Below are positions 10,255 through 20,594 of a DNA stretch of 64,000 bases, piece after piece. Within the stretch, counting starts at the first letter, position 1, and the number at the start of each line of letters is the position of its first letter. The notes beneath the pieces are model-generated. The model was not told where the DNA came from, ran no database searches, and saw nothing but the letters and a program-made list of their open reading frames with translations. Location: NCBI GenBank assembly GCA_030247885.1, contig JAPDRO010000003.1, positions 1,426,001 through 1,490,000 on the forward strand. The letters are read 5' to 3'. The stretch comes from Taxawa tesnikishii (nom. ined.) (lineage: Eukaryota > Ascomycota > Dothideomycetes > Dothideales). The position numbers and the translations under genes are program-made.

Positions 10255-11733
10255 CTATCTCTCGTTGGGCGCTCGACCTCTTCCCTCTCCGGACTCGTCA
10301 CGTGGTACATCGTCTGGAACTCCCTCCTCCCGTCCGACCCACTCATCTTCATCGTCATCAACCTTCCTGTACATGAAAAACTGCACGAAAACTCCAGCAT
10401 CCAAGAACAGAGTGCCAAGACTGCCCAGCAGCCAGCTAAGGTTAACCAGGATATATCTTCCGTAGATCCGGCCTGCCTCTCCAGGCGCACACTCGTCGCC
10501 CCTTCTGCCGTGGGCACAGATTGGGTCGAAAGCAAAGATGCTCAAAACATAAGTCAGGTTACCGATACAAGCGAAAAGGAAAAACAGTGCGTTTAATCCT
10601 TCAGTGCTCTTGCGGCGGTAGTTGAGCAGGAGCTGTGGTAGGCGGCTACCGAGGTACAGCAGCGCACAGAGATATCCGAAGACCTGGCCTGTGATGCTGA
10701 ACGTCAGGATATCTTCTTGTTGCTCTTCGGTCTCGCCACCGCTGTTCGAATTAGAAGGGGAGAGGTAATAGCCCGCCACGCCGGCCGCTACGACCACAAC
10801 AATAGCCGTCAGGTTGAAGAGCGCTTTTTGGATGAGCGGGCGAGGCTTTGATGACTTTGGCCTGGCTTCCGGCTTGGGTGCCGGGTGCATTGGCAATGCT
10901 GGCGAGAGGAGTTCGCCTGTGCTAGTAAAGCGCTCACGGAAGCTCGACCTGGAACGAGTACGTGAGGGCTCGGAGTCTGCTGCACTCGGCGGTTGAGCAG
11001 AATAGCCACCGTTTGCGGTAGTGGGTGGGAGTAAAGCTGAACGCTCCGTCAGCGTAGCCCCGGCTTCGTCGTCGCCTGGCGCGGTCGCGGGTTTCTTCGC
11101 AGGGTTTGGGTCACGGAAGGTGAAACCGCGGTAGTAGAAACATTGTCCCAGTAATACGATATCAGCGAGGGTATAATATATCGCCAAAATAATCTTCTCA
11201 TCTGTTAGTCGAACGCACATGATGGTCATCCACCAGTCCAGTAAACGAACCATCGTTGGCAGAACCTTTTGGGCGACAGCGCCAATGATGTTGGCAAAGT
11301 CTCCGGCGAGCCATATTATGATAAACTCGATACTGAGGCCCTCGGCGCTGCTTCTCCGGAAATTCTCGATGATTTGCGGTGAAAAACCACCACCCAGCAT
11401 GCTGCATTATAGTCAGAGTTACCAGCGATATCTTGTCGCGCGTATAACACTGACCGATCGAGATCGAGCCACAGATGCCGCTAATGGCCTCGATATCAAG
11501 GCTATAGCCCTGCGAGGGGAAACATGGTAAAAGCTCCCACGAAAGCGGCCGAACAAGGACAGAGAAGTGCCGAATCCTCCAATTGGACGAAGATTCGATG
11601 CCAAAATGCAGTATAAAGCACAGCGGAGTATCGGAAACAATGGTGAACGAAGCGGGCGCAAAATAAGTAGAGTCACACATCGTGAAACGTCTGAGGTGCA
11701 AAAGTGCAATCTTACGTAATGCCAACTGGGCAT
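10255..11733 (-). CDS. PQ-loop vacuolar amino-acid transporter (Ypq/PQLC2-like), frame-shifted
   Basis: Seven-helix transporter of the PQ-loop family; relatives export cationic amino acids from the vacuole or lysosome. Exons on the minus strand are 11733-11716 (MPSWHY), 11509-11455 and 11401-10255, with introns of 206 and 53 nt. The first PQ motif is FSPQIIENFRRSSAEGLS and the second is RLPQLLLNYRRKSTEGL, as in the family, separated by a long Ser/Pro-rich cytosolic loop. Splicing gives EAISGICGSISI-ACWVVVF, but FSPQ lies in the next frame. A single T missing from the T5 run at 11382-11386 explains it. Corrected length is about 406 aa. Without correction, translation could begin only at 11400, losing most of helix 1. 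Confidence 0.8.
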
Positions 11734-12256
11734 CTTGTATGTAGCTCTACACTCGTTCTACCAAGCTCTGCTTCCTCCTACACATTGTTCCAGTAAGTTT
11801 TGTTGATCTTGTAGCGATGACCTCACTCCAGCATATAAGGGGAAGCCATGGTGGTGTAGTAGGAAAGTTCTATGCGCAGTACAGTACGATGCATATCGTT
11901 CGATAAGCGCCAAATCTATCCATCCGTGACTGTGCTCAATCATCGTCCTGGTAACTCTACATTTTTCAGGTTATCTGATCATGTGTTTCTATTGATATAG
12001 GACTGCTGTCTTTTATTTCCTTTCTTCAGTATGGCGCAGCCATGCGTGCGAACAAAAACAGGCATCACGGCCAAACATGCGTCTAACTTTCTGTGTACCG
12101 GTATCTTGAGAGGCGCAGTAGCAAAGCCATAACCATAGACTTTTGCTTTCTAGAAGATTTCTTTTTATCTTCGATGTGTATTCAAATAACATAAGTGACT
12201 CGGTCGGATCAGTAGCAAACTCGAACTTAGCCTCCAACACACTGACCGCCGACAAC
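11734..12256. other. Divergent promoter region
   Basis: This stretch separates the PQ-loop gene (minus) from a small hypothetical gene (plus). No repeat or conserved element is recognised. The open frame extending left from 12257 to 12143 may be leader or an alternative N-terminus. Confidence 0.4.
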
Positions 12257-12679
12257 ATGGACCGTACTAAAACCTGCATCGCCTTCAGGAGGGTCACCAA
12301 ACCGAAGGTCAAACGAGATGAAAAAATACTCAAGAACCAGGACGAGATTGACAAAACGACGCAAGATGATCTAGAAACCATCCAGAAGGCACATGACATG
12401 ATTGACATGCTTCAGCGGAGGGAGGATGAGGAGAACCAGAAGGCAGACGCACAATGCATCACCCGTACGGACGGCAAATCTGACATAGTGAGGTCGGCAC
12501 TGGGAAAGCGCAAGCTGTCAGCCGCGAACCGGGACGAGGATGACAAGGCTGGAGATGCAGAAAAGACACAACGCAGACTCACCATACCTTTGCGGTTTCC
12601 GAGGGTAGAGACGTACAATCGCGGCAATCCGTCAAATGCCATGACTAGTCCTCAAAAGAATGCTCGCGCGGAAGGTTAA
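12257..12679 (+). CDS. Hypothetical charged helical protein
   Basis: An intronless frame of about 140 aa from MDRTKTCIAF; an upstream in-frame ATG at 12143 would give 178 aa. It is rich in Lys, Glu, Asp and Gln, with a predicted coiled-coil-like stretch (EIDKTTQDDLETIQKAHDMI) and a basic segment near GKRKLSAANR. It has no signal peptide, membrane segment or recognised domain. It converges tightly on the next gene, with 28 bases between stops. It may be a lineage-specific gene or chance; the start is a guess. Confidence 0.4.
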   Translation: MDRTKTCIAFRRVTKPKVKRDEKILKNQDEIDKTTQDDLETIQKAHDMIDMLQRREDEENQKADAQCITRTDGKSDIVRSALGKRKLSAANRDEDDKAGDAEKTQRRLTIPLRFPRVETYNRGNPSNAMTSPQKNARAEG

Positions 12680-12707
12680 AGTTACATCTCCAAGCGTTTC
12701 GGAACGA

Positions 12708-13664
12708 TCAAGCCATCGGAGCCACAGCACCCTTATCTTGCACACCCACGGATTTTCCTCCTCCCTTCCGCAACATTTCACGAACAGCGCTCTGGACTAT
12801 GGCCAGAACAGCATCCTTCGCCTTCTCCACGCTTGCCGCATCAGTCTCTCCAGGAACATGACAAAACAGGACTTCCGCTTTGGCGTTGTTTACGTAGCGG
12901 TTGGCCAGACTCTCGTAATATATGAACCCACAGCAATATGGTCCCGCTTCATGATGCCCCTGCACCGGCATGACATCCCTCTTGTTATCCTCCAGCGCAT
13001 CTGGCGGCGCCTCGTTCGGTACGGGCAACATCTTTCCGGGATCTTCTTCGATGGCAGTAATAGGCTTATCCAGATTCGCGGCCGAGATGTCTCTCCCCGT
13101 CCCACCCTGCTTCAATATCGCCCTTGCACCCTCCACGATAGCATCCACCGGCAGAGCGGTCGACAATCCCATTGGCACATCTTCACCCCACGGACAGGCT
13201 CCAGCATCCTTGATCGTCTTGCCGGCATTGTCGGGAATCATATAGTAACCTCTGGTCTCTTCGCGCGAGCTCCACCAGTCGCTGGTCATCCCCTGTTTAT
13301 ACGCTCTCCTCTCGACCGACACGAAGTGCCAGCCGTCGGCTTGTCCAAGGTGGAGGAAGAGATCCACCTCTCTGTCGTACTTCTCATGTAGCTGCTTCGT
13401 ATATTGACGGACGTATGCGTATTCGACCTTGACCCACTCTCCTTCGGCCGAGGTGGGGTTCAGTATGTTGATGCGGACGGAGGGCTCGTCGAGAGTGCAG
13501 GAGGAAGGGAGGAGTTGGGTGACTAAGTGGCTCGCATTGCGCGCGTACTGTCCACCGTTTCCACGGGGAAAGGGCTAGAGGGGGATCTCAGATAGTTCCC
13601 GACGCAATGCAATGTCTGTTCTTACTCCGTAACCGGTCACTAGAACGTTGATTGTCTTGTCCAT
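12708..13664 (-). CDS. Pyroglutamyl-peptidase I-like cysteine peptidase
   Basis: Expected to remove N-terminal pyroglutamate (family C15), in the cytosol. Exons on the minus strand are 13664-13626 (MDKTINVLVTGYG) and 13574-12708, with a 51-nt intron; the protein is about 301 aa. The opening VTGYG-PFPRGNGG matches the family's TGFGPF strand. The catalytic set can be placed: Glu in VSVERRAY, Cys in GPYCCGFIYYESLA and His in EVLFCHVPGE. The family hallmark GYYMIPDNAGKTI lies in the middle of the chain. The fungal forms are longer than the roughly 215-aa bacterial enzymes, as here. Start choice is fixed by the first beta strand. Confidence 0.8.
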
Positions 13665-14571
13665 GTCGGCTGTTCCTTCGTATCTGTATCTGATCACCAT
13701 GTTACAACAGGAAAGTGAGCCACCAACAGAATGAGACGAAACGCAACGCTGACTCGAGAGTTGTCACTCGAATGGGTGGTTTGTGAGAGCGTGGAAGATT
13801 GGTGAAGTCAAGCTATTCAGATAAAGGTGGGCTTGCAGGAGATAATATGATCTGGATGTATGCATGAGCGGCGGCCATGACATTGAAGGATTGAACCCTC
13901 TCAATTTGGGGGCTCATCGCGCATACCAGAACGATTGTTCCCTTTCTTTGCTGACAAGACGGCGGACACGGTAGACAAACGAGTGGAAACGCACATGGTC
14001 CGCCTATGGCCTTCGAGATTCATACTACCTGCCTTATGCGGCAAGGAAATGGGACATGTATGGCCTTGGGCGGCTTGGCACTCCAGCTTCCACGTCGAAC
14101 CTCGAACCTGCCCTCAACCACTCCCGCTTCACTTCATGAGAGAAGCACTCTCCGTCCCTCACAACTCGCGAATCACACCTGGAGCGTCGCGAGACAAACC
14201 CGTCACTCGAGCGAATCTTTCATGCCGGCGAACGCCAATGGCCAATATGCCTAATCTCCCAACTCGCGAACCTCGGCATTGATCCTGAATTCGCTATGAC
14301 GAGAGTACCCCACGGCAGGGCAATATCGACCGGAAGAAATGGTAGGCACCAATGCAGGAGGAGTTCAATAATTCCTCCAATGCTTTGTCTGTCTTCGAAC
14401 TTGAGCGCCGACTAGGAGCCTTCAACATATAGCTACTAGCGGCCGAGACTTGCCACCGGCGACAGTAAAGGCTTGTATAAGAGGCTGCTGCACAGCATGT
14501 AGATCCTCGGTAGGGCTCTTCATTCTATCTTTTTGCTTGCAGGCGATCATTGTTCTTGTTCTGTTACAACA
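13665..14571. promoter_or_regulatory. Divergent promoter, peptidase and pectinesterase
   Basis: This is a 907-base gap between two divergently transcribed genes. A TATA-like TATAAG lies at about 14476, some 95 bases before the pectin methylesterase start, which is a plausible core promoter. Frames at 13935-14282 have no domain and overlap each other. No binding site for a known pectinase regulator could be assigned. Confidence 0.35.
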
Positions 14572-16236
14572 ATGCGCCCGCTTCTTCTCCTTCCTCTCAC
14601 CGCGGCTCTGGCGGCTGCGGTGCCTGCATCTACTCCTACTTCATGCGACATCTACTGCGAAGTCCTTGATGTTTTCTCTGCCCAGGCATCGCCGTTTTGC
14701 TCGAAGTATAAGAGCGCACCGCTTCCGACTCCATTACCCACGTGGCTGAGTGCAATCGGTAGCGTTGTTGCGTCGAAGGTGTCGACTGCATGCGATCATC
14801 TTCTCACCTCATCAGCCACCCGCGCTAGTATCTCTGCTACTTTGTCACGTACCATCGCATCCTCAAGTGCTACCACCGCCGCCGCGTCTATGGCGTCGAG
14901 TGCCCCTTCGACTACCTTTCTAACCTCATCCATCGATAGCTCTGCACCAGCTTCCTCGAGCACATCGTCCGCCCTGCCTACATTTTCATCTTCTAGCACA
15001 AGCTCCGCTCCTTCAACCGTCCGAACGTCAGCGCCCGATGGTTCTGTCGTTGTCAGTCAAGGTGGAGAGAGTGGAACCTACGCAACAGTTCAAGAAGGTG
15101 TTAATGCTCTGTCAACCACTGAGACAGGGGAGCAATCCCTGTTCATATATCCCGGTGTCTATGTTGAACAAGTGGTAAGTTGCTGAAACGGTGGACGGGT
15201 ATCCAGACCAGGCACTAACGGACTGCTGCAGTACATCCCTGCTCGTGCAGCTAACCTGACGATCTATGGGTACACTCTGGACACTTCGTCCTATGAAGGG
15301 AATACGGTCAACATAACTTACAACCTGGCGCTCGCCAACACGACCAGTGATGACCTGACTGCCACCGTACGGAATTGGTCCAAAAATTCCAAAATGGTGT
15401 GTACTACCCCGTTGCTTTTCTGTTCCTTCAGTTGCCCCCTTTCTCTTCACTTCGTTCACATTCTCCCTCCTCCCCTCACCTTTCTACCCTACCTCTTTTG
15501 AGACTCATTCAAAGGTCCCCAACGTCCGCACTCCGATTGATTTCGTACGCAGTACAATATCAACATTCTCAATACTTTCGGTCACATTTCGAAGAATGGC
15601 CAGAATCTTGCGCTGTCAGCGCACACTACGAACCAAGGCTACTACGGCGTCGGCTTGTATGGATATCAGGACACGCTGCTCGCTAACACGGGAACGCAAC
15701 TTTACGCGCGTTCACTGATCCTCGGCGCCATCGATTTCATCTTCGGACAAACAGCGCAGGCTTGGCTGGACTCCATCACCATCCTTACGATCGCCAAAGG
15801 TTGCATTACGGCCTCCGGACGCGCTGATGCCACCAACCCGAGCTGGTACGTCATCAACAACAGCACCGTGTCCGGCGTGAACGCGAGCGTAGAGGCGATG
15901 GCAGGGATCAACTATCTCGGGCGGCCATGGGAGAGTTTCGCCCGTGTCACGTTTCAAAACACGTACTTGAGCGATGTGATCAATCCTGCAGGCTGGAGCG
16001 TATGGAGCACGACTACGCCCAACACGGGTAACGTCACGTTCGAGGAGTTTGCAAACTACGGACCCGGTAGCGCGACGGAGGAGGGACCGAGAGCAAACTT
16101 CTCGAGCCAGATCAGTGAGCCGAGAAGGATCGAGGAGATCTTGGGGACGGGATGGGAGGGGAATGGTGGGTCGATAGCACTTACGTGTCGTCGCAACATT
16201 CATAATGGATCGAAGATCTTGCATCAGGACAGATAG
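14572..16236 (+). CDS. Secreted pectin methylesterase (CE8) with N-terminal Cys module
   Basis: Removes methyl esters from pectin outside the cell, preparing it for lyases and polygalacturonases. Exons are 14572-15174, 15232-15396 and 15553-16236, with introns of 57 and 156 nt. A signal peptide (MRPLLLLPLTAALAAAVPAS) is followed by a short four-Cys segment, a Ser/Thr/Ala-rich linker of about 100 residues and the right-handed beta-helix domain. Catalytic landmarks are visible: GYQDTLL, DFIFGQ and LGRPWESFARV, which supply the Gln, two Asp and Arg. The normal end WVDSTY lies one frame over after GTGWEG. One G missing from G4 at 16158-16161 explains this, and the corrected stop would be at 16203-16205, giving about 473 aa. 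Confidence 0.88.
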
Positions 16237-16642
16237 CTACGTAGATGCTCGAATACACCGAAGATGTCGTGTTACAGGTCGTCTCACGACACCGGCCCTG
16301 AACTCTATAGGGCACGATTCCCGTGTCACGCCAACTCTGCACGCGATACTGTCAGGTTTGAACATGGCTTCATTGAGAACACACTACAGAAGCAAATGAT
16401 TTCCCCGGTCACTACCAGCCAGGCCCGTGGGCAGATACAAATCTGGCGTATATAACATCCCGACAACCCTCGGATCGCCAGCTGCCCCTTCCTACCACCA
16501 ACGCCAAGGCCTGCAAACGCTCCGACCACTGTACAAGCATAAAGCAAGATCTCCCCAGTGCCCACCGGAAGAATGCCTTGCTCTCACGCTCTGCGCTTTC
16601 AAAACCATATAAACAACAACAACAACAACAACAACAACTCTC
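16237..16642. other. Convergent gap, pectinesterase and Trk genes
   Basis: This stretch holds the 3' ends of both genes and an (AAC)n microsatellite at 16612-16638. No gene is supported. Confidence 0.4.
16612..16638. repeat. (AAC)9 microsatellite
   Basis: About nine perfect AAC units just downstream of the Trk stop codon, probably in its 3' untranslated region. Confidence 0.9.
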
Positions 16643-19613
16643 TCAGTCGTACTTCCTGTTCGTGGGGCCTGCGCTAAGAGCACCAGAGATCATGCGACCA
16701 AGGTCCCAGCCCTCCCTGTTCCTTCCACTGAAGGCGCTGACTTCGCTCATCCGGCGCGTGCGCATACGGCTCAGCCCCGTTTCGTTACCGCCGTCATCCA
16801 GGCCTGACCGATTGGTGTGGTACCGTGGAAAGCCAGGACCGCTGTCGCCATTCATGGGGGGCGACCTTCACCATCTTCGCCTGTCGTGGCTATGCTGGCT
16901 CGCCTGACAGCCCTCTTGGCTGCCTCTTCTACCTCTTTCTTGTGCAGAGACTCGCTCGGGAGAAGGATGGCGCGATCGAGGGCATAAGGGAGACCACGGT
17001 GGCGGCCACGTAGCATCATGGCAACAATGACGAGCTTGGAGATTACTTTGAACTCGGCACTGAAGGAGGCGTTGATGGTGGGATAGCCGAGCGAAAGCCC
17101 CACCGTACCATAGGCGGACACGATCTCGAAGAGGCAGGAAAACATAGTGAAGGCCTGTTTCAGCTGTCAGTGGGGAGGCATGAGAGGGAAAACATGATGC
17201 AAACTTACGTAGTCGTTGGTATTCTGCAGCCGGTTTCCCTCCACGATGGCGATGATGAAGAAGCCCAGGAAGACGTACCACAGATCGAAAGACAGTTGGC
17301 GGCGCAAATGCTGTCCGACGTAGCTGCGGCCTTCCTCGTCTCCTTCTTCTTCCCCACCGAAGATACCCAGCGACTTCTCCTCGTATACATTCGTCCGACG
17401 CACACTGATGGCAATCGGGAAAATGGAGATATACATCATTATCAGGTAAGAGACTTGGATGGCAGGATGTAGTTCGGCAAGATTGACGCATGCGAAGCCG
17501 GCAGTACGGGTCGAAGCAGCCTGGAACAGGCCGTTGAGGACACGATAGCCAGGAGATAAGGTCGTGACAGTAGGGTCGTGAAGATCCAAGATGATGAAGA
17601 AAATGAGGTCAAGACCGTTGAGGATGATCAAGACCCAGGTAAGCCACCAGGTCGCGTTGCTGGGGAACATGAGCGTGAAACAGCGCCGAGGGTGGTCAAG
17701 AAGGAATCGTAGTTCCTCATATATGCCGCTGCCGACCGGAACCAATTTTGATAAGGTCCAGATGACGAAGCGCAACATGCAAGGGAAACCGGTGTTGCCA
17801 ATGATGATCAAGAAAGAACCCAGAAGGAGGGGCAGTACCGCCAGTTGAAAGGAGACCATTGAGTCTGGAGTCAGAGTGAAACCAAGATCGTTGAACATAG
17901 AGGCGGGAGTGAAGATACCCCTGCAAACGTGTCAACCGTGCCAGCTGAAACACTGCACCCGTGTCACTTACCACCAAACTCGGTTGACACCGTCTTCAGT
18001 CACAATCGGACCCCAGGTTCCACTTTTTACAATCCACGGAACGAGGATGATGACTCCCAGAACGTGGAACCCTAGAAAATATGCTACGAGAATTATAGCA
18101 AGCGTCTTCAGTGAGCGGTACTCGATACCGCCCAATTCCTCTCTTTGCTCTTCAGTGAGATCGATGAAGGCGGAGTTTCGTCCAATGGTGGGCTGCCAGC
18201 TGAGATATGGCATGGGATCGACGTCTTTTGCCTGGCTCTTGGAGAACGACAAAGTCTTTGCGCGTTGCCTCAAACCAGTGGTGGAGGGCCCCTGCGAACG
18301 CTGGTTCTGGAGCCTGTTCCAGGGGTGAAGGGGTTGAACCGTGTGTGCGTGGAACCAGTACCAGCGCGGTCGCGTTGCGGTCGCTCAGGCTCGTCAATTG
18401 TGATACCGCGCCTCACCGGATGGTCATCCTGATTCAGCTCCGCAGCACGAGATGTGGACGATTGAGGGCGTGGTCCGCGTTGCTCGACTGGGGAGCTAGG
18501 TACCGTGTTGCGCGTCAAAGTGGGATTCAGCTCGTTGTCCTCCTCGTCGCTGTCGAGCTCACGTGGGACATCGCCACGGTCAAAGTCTCTTGGGCCCGGA
18601 ATGCGTAGGGTACCAGTGTCTTTGTGCTTGCGCTGCTTCTCTATGAATGCTATATGGTGCTCGTTGTTTCTGACTTCCGGTATGCGTTCCAGACTGGAGT
18701 GATGGCGTCTGTGCTCTGGTCTCAACTCGTCCGCAAAAGTGATGTCGCGCTTAAGAGTCGGCGGCTGACCAAGATAAGTGGCTGGTGTTTCGTCTGGAGC
18801 TAGACCATTACTGGACTCTCCAGTATCACTGTTGCTGCTGCCGTCCAGGGGACTGTTCGAGAGACTTTTGGCGAGGTGCTCCAGGGCCTCCTTCTCGCTC
18901 TGGTCATTGTCATCTCCGTTCCGGGCATGCTGCGTCATTCCATTCGGCTTAGTCGTGTCGTGCAAGACAGTAATGGACCGCCCAGCTACGCCTCTCTCCA
19001 CTCTGCCAGGGTCAAGATCTTGCCTCATCTCACTGGCGGTCCGAGAGCGCGTGCGGGTCTGGCGTGACTTGCGAGCCTCGCTCACGATGTGCTGAAAGCG
19101 TTTTTCAAACCAGTACAGACGGATGAAAACCACCACGGTATTGATGAATATTGGGTTAGCGACGCATGCCATGAAGTAAAGTGTGATCTGGGAAAAATGT
19201 CATAAGCCACTTGGCAAACTCATGAATTGTCACAACTCACCTGCTGGTAGAGAAAGAGCTTGTTGATATCTATACTGTCGAGGGTCAGCACAATGACGGG
19301 GTCATAGTGTCGCACGCATGGCACTCACGTATTCAACCCACTCTGTGTGGCCGCACCCGAAGCAAAGAAAAGAGCGTCGATGTATTTTATTCCGCTGCCC
19401 GGGTATAGCACGATCGATCCCAATATAGAGAGACCGATCATGTATAAGTCTGTGCCCTACAATCAGTCTCACTTGACTGCATGAGTGTTCTGCCGCCGCA
19501 TCCGAGCTCTTACAGTGTACAACGATGAAGTTGAGCTCAAGCTTTCCCTGCGTGAGCCAGTTCGGCATGAGAGCCTTCAGCCCATTCCAGCTGCCCTTCA
19601 ATGGTCCAGCCAT
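16643..19613 (-). CDS. trk1: Trk-type potassium transporter, two frame shifts
   Basis: High-affinity K+ uptake at the plasma membrane. Exons on the minus strand are 19613-19514, 19449-19329, 19274-19241, 19187-17972, 17920-17209 and 17154-16643, about 898 aa when in frame. The first helical pair includes FIVVHYLYMIGLSILGSIV and FFASGAATQSGLNT. A long hydrophilic loop of roughly 300 residues follows, as in fungal Trk. The core has LSWQPTIGRNSAFIDLTEEQ and the pore loop ASTRTAGFACVNLAE. Two shifts are apparent. One is in C4 (plus strand) at 18289-18292, joining TSVRRG to PSTTGLRQRAKTLSF. The other is in G6 at 16856-16861, after GEDGEGRPP. If the second is real, the protein ends at 16852. The tail RRMSEVSAFSG is coding-like, which favours the longer form. 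Confidence 0.88.
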
Positions 19614-20594
19614 GTTCAGGATGTATGCGCTATCCTGTAGCTGTTGAGGCGGTGTTCTGGAGGTATGTAGAAAAGTCGCAGGTGCTCTCCTGAGCTTCTG
19701 CACGTTCTGCTGACGGCGCAGAGAGAAGTGTCGGTTTGTTGTTTAAGTGGGATGGTCGCGTGAAGGAGTGGATGTCCACAGTTGGAAAAAGTCCTCTGTG
19801 AACAGATGAAACGGCCTTGGTGAGGGTAGTTCACGTCACCAGTGAAGCAATTGCTATCGGCGCTGCGCCATCGCGGGTGAAGGGTTGTGTGATTGCCGAG
19901 CGAGAAAGCCTGCTTGGCTGCGGGAGGAGGGGAGGAGAAGAGCGGTTGGATATGCGGTGCTGAAGGGATCGCTTCGCGTTCTCTGTTGTGGTGGTGGTGG
20001 TTCAGCGCGAAGACTTTGCCTTCAACTCCGACAAGTCGGCGGACATCTGGAACTCGGGTTGGAAGTTCATTCGATCTTCTCCTTGGCCTTTCCGGTGTGG
20101 GGAAAGAAGACCGGCGGCGTCGACATGCAGAAGTGTGCCCTTACTGGAGGCAAAGGCCAAGCTTTCTTGGCGCCTTGGCAGGGATGGTGATCCTTGGCCG
20201 AATCGCTAGTTCTGGTCGGCTCGTGCAGATGATGACATGTGTGCATGGGAAGGTGTTTTTCCGTGTTGACGTTACGAGTAACCTCACAGCAAGTGTACGA
20301 TCTGTTGTGCAGTTCTCGAGCCTACCCGCTTCCGGCTCATCGAGGTAAACCAAGCACGACGTCGGCACATGGAAAACTTTTCTGCTCTTGATACAATACG
20401 ATACGAATAAGAACAGCCAGCCAGGTAGAACTATGTCTGGTACATGAAAGGTATCTGAAAAACGACCGAACCGAAAGATGATGGCTGCATTGTACAATTG
20501 GCAATCCAGGCCGCCATCACACCTGGATCTCTCTCTCGCGTCGCGTTATATCAATTTGGTGCTTTTCGCCCGCTGTTCGTCCCAGTGGTGATTT
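19614..20594. promoter_or_regulatory. Trk promoter and glycogen synthase 3' flank
   Basis: About 980 bases between two minus-strand genes. Frames at 19885-20348 and 20141-20497 overlap on both strands and carry no domain. No specific site is recognised. Confidence 0.35.
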
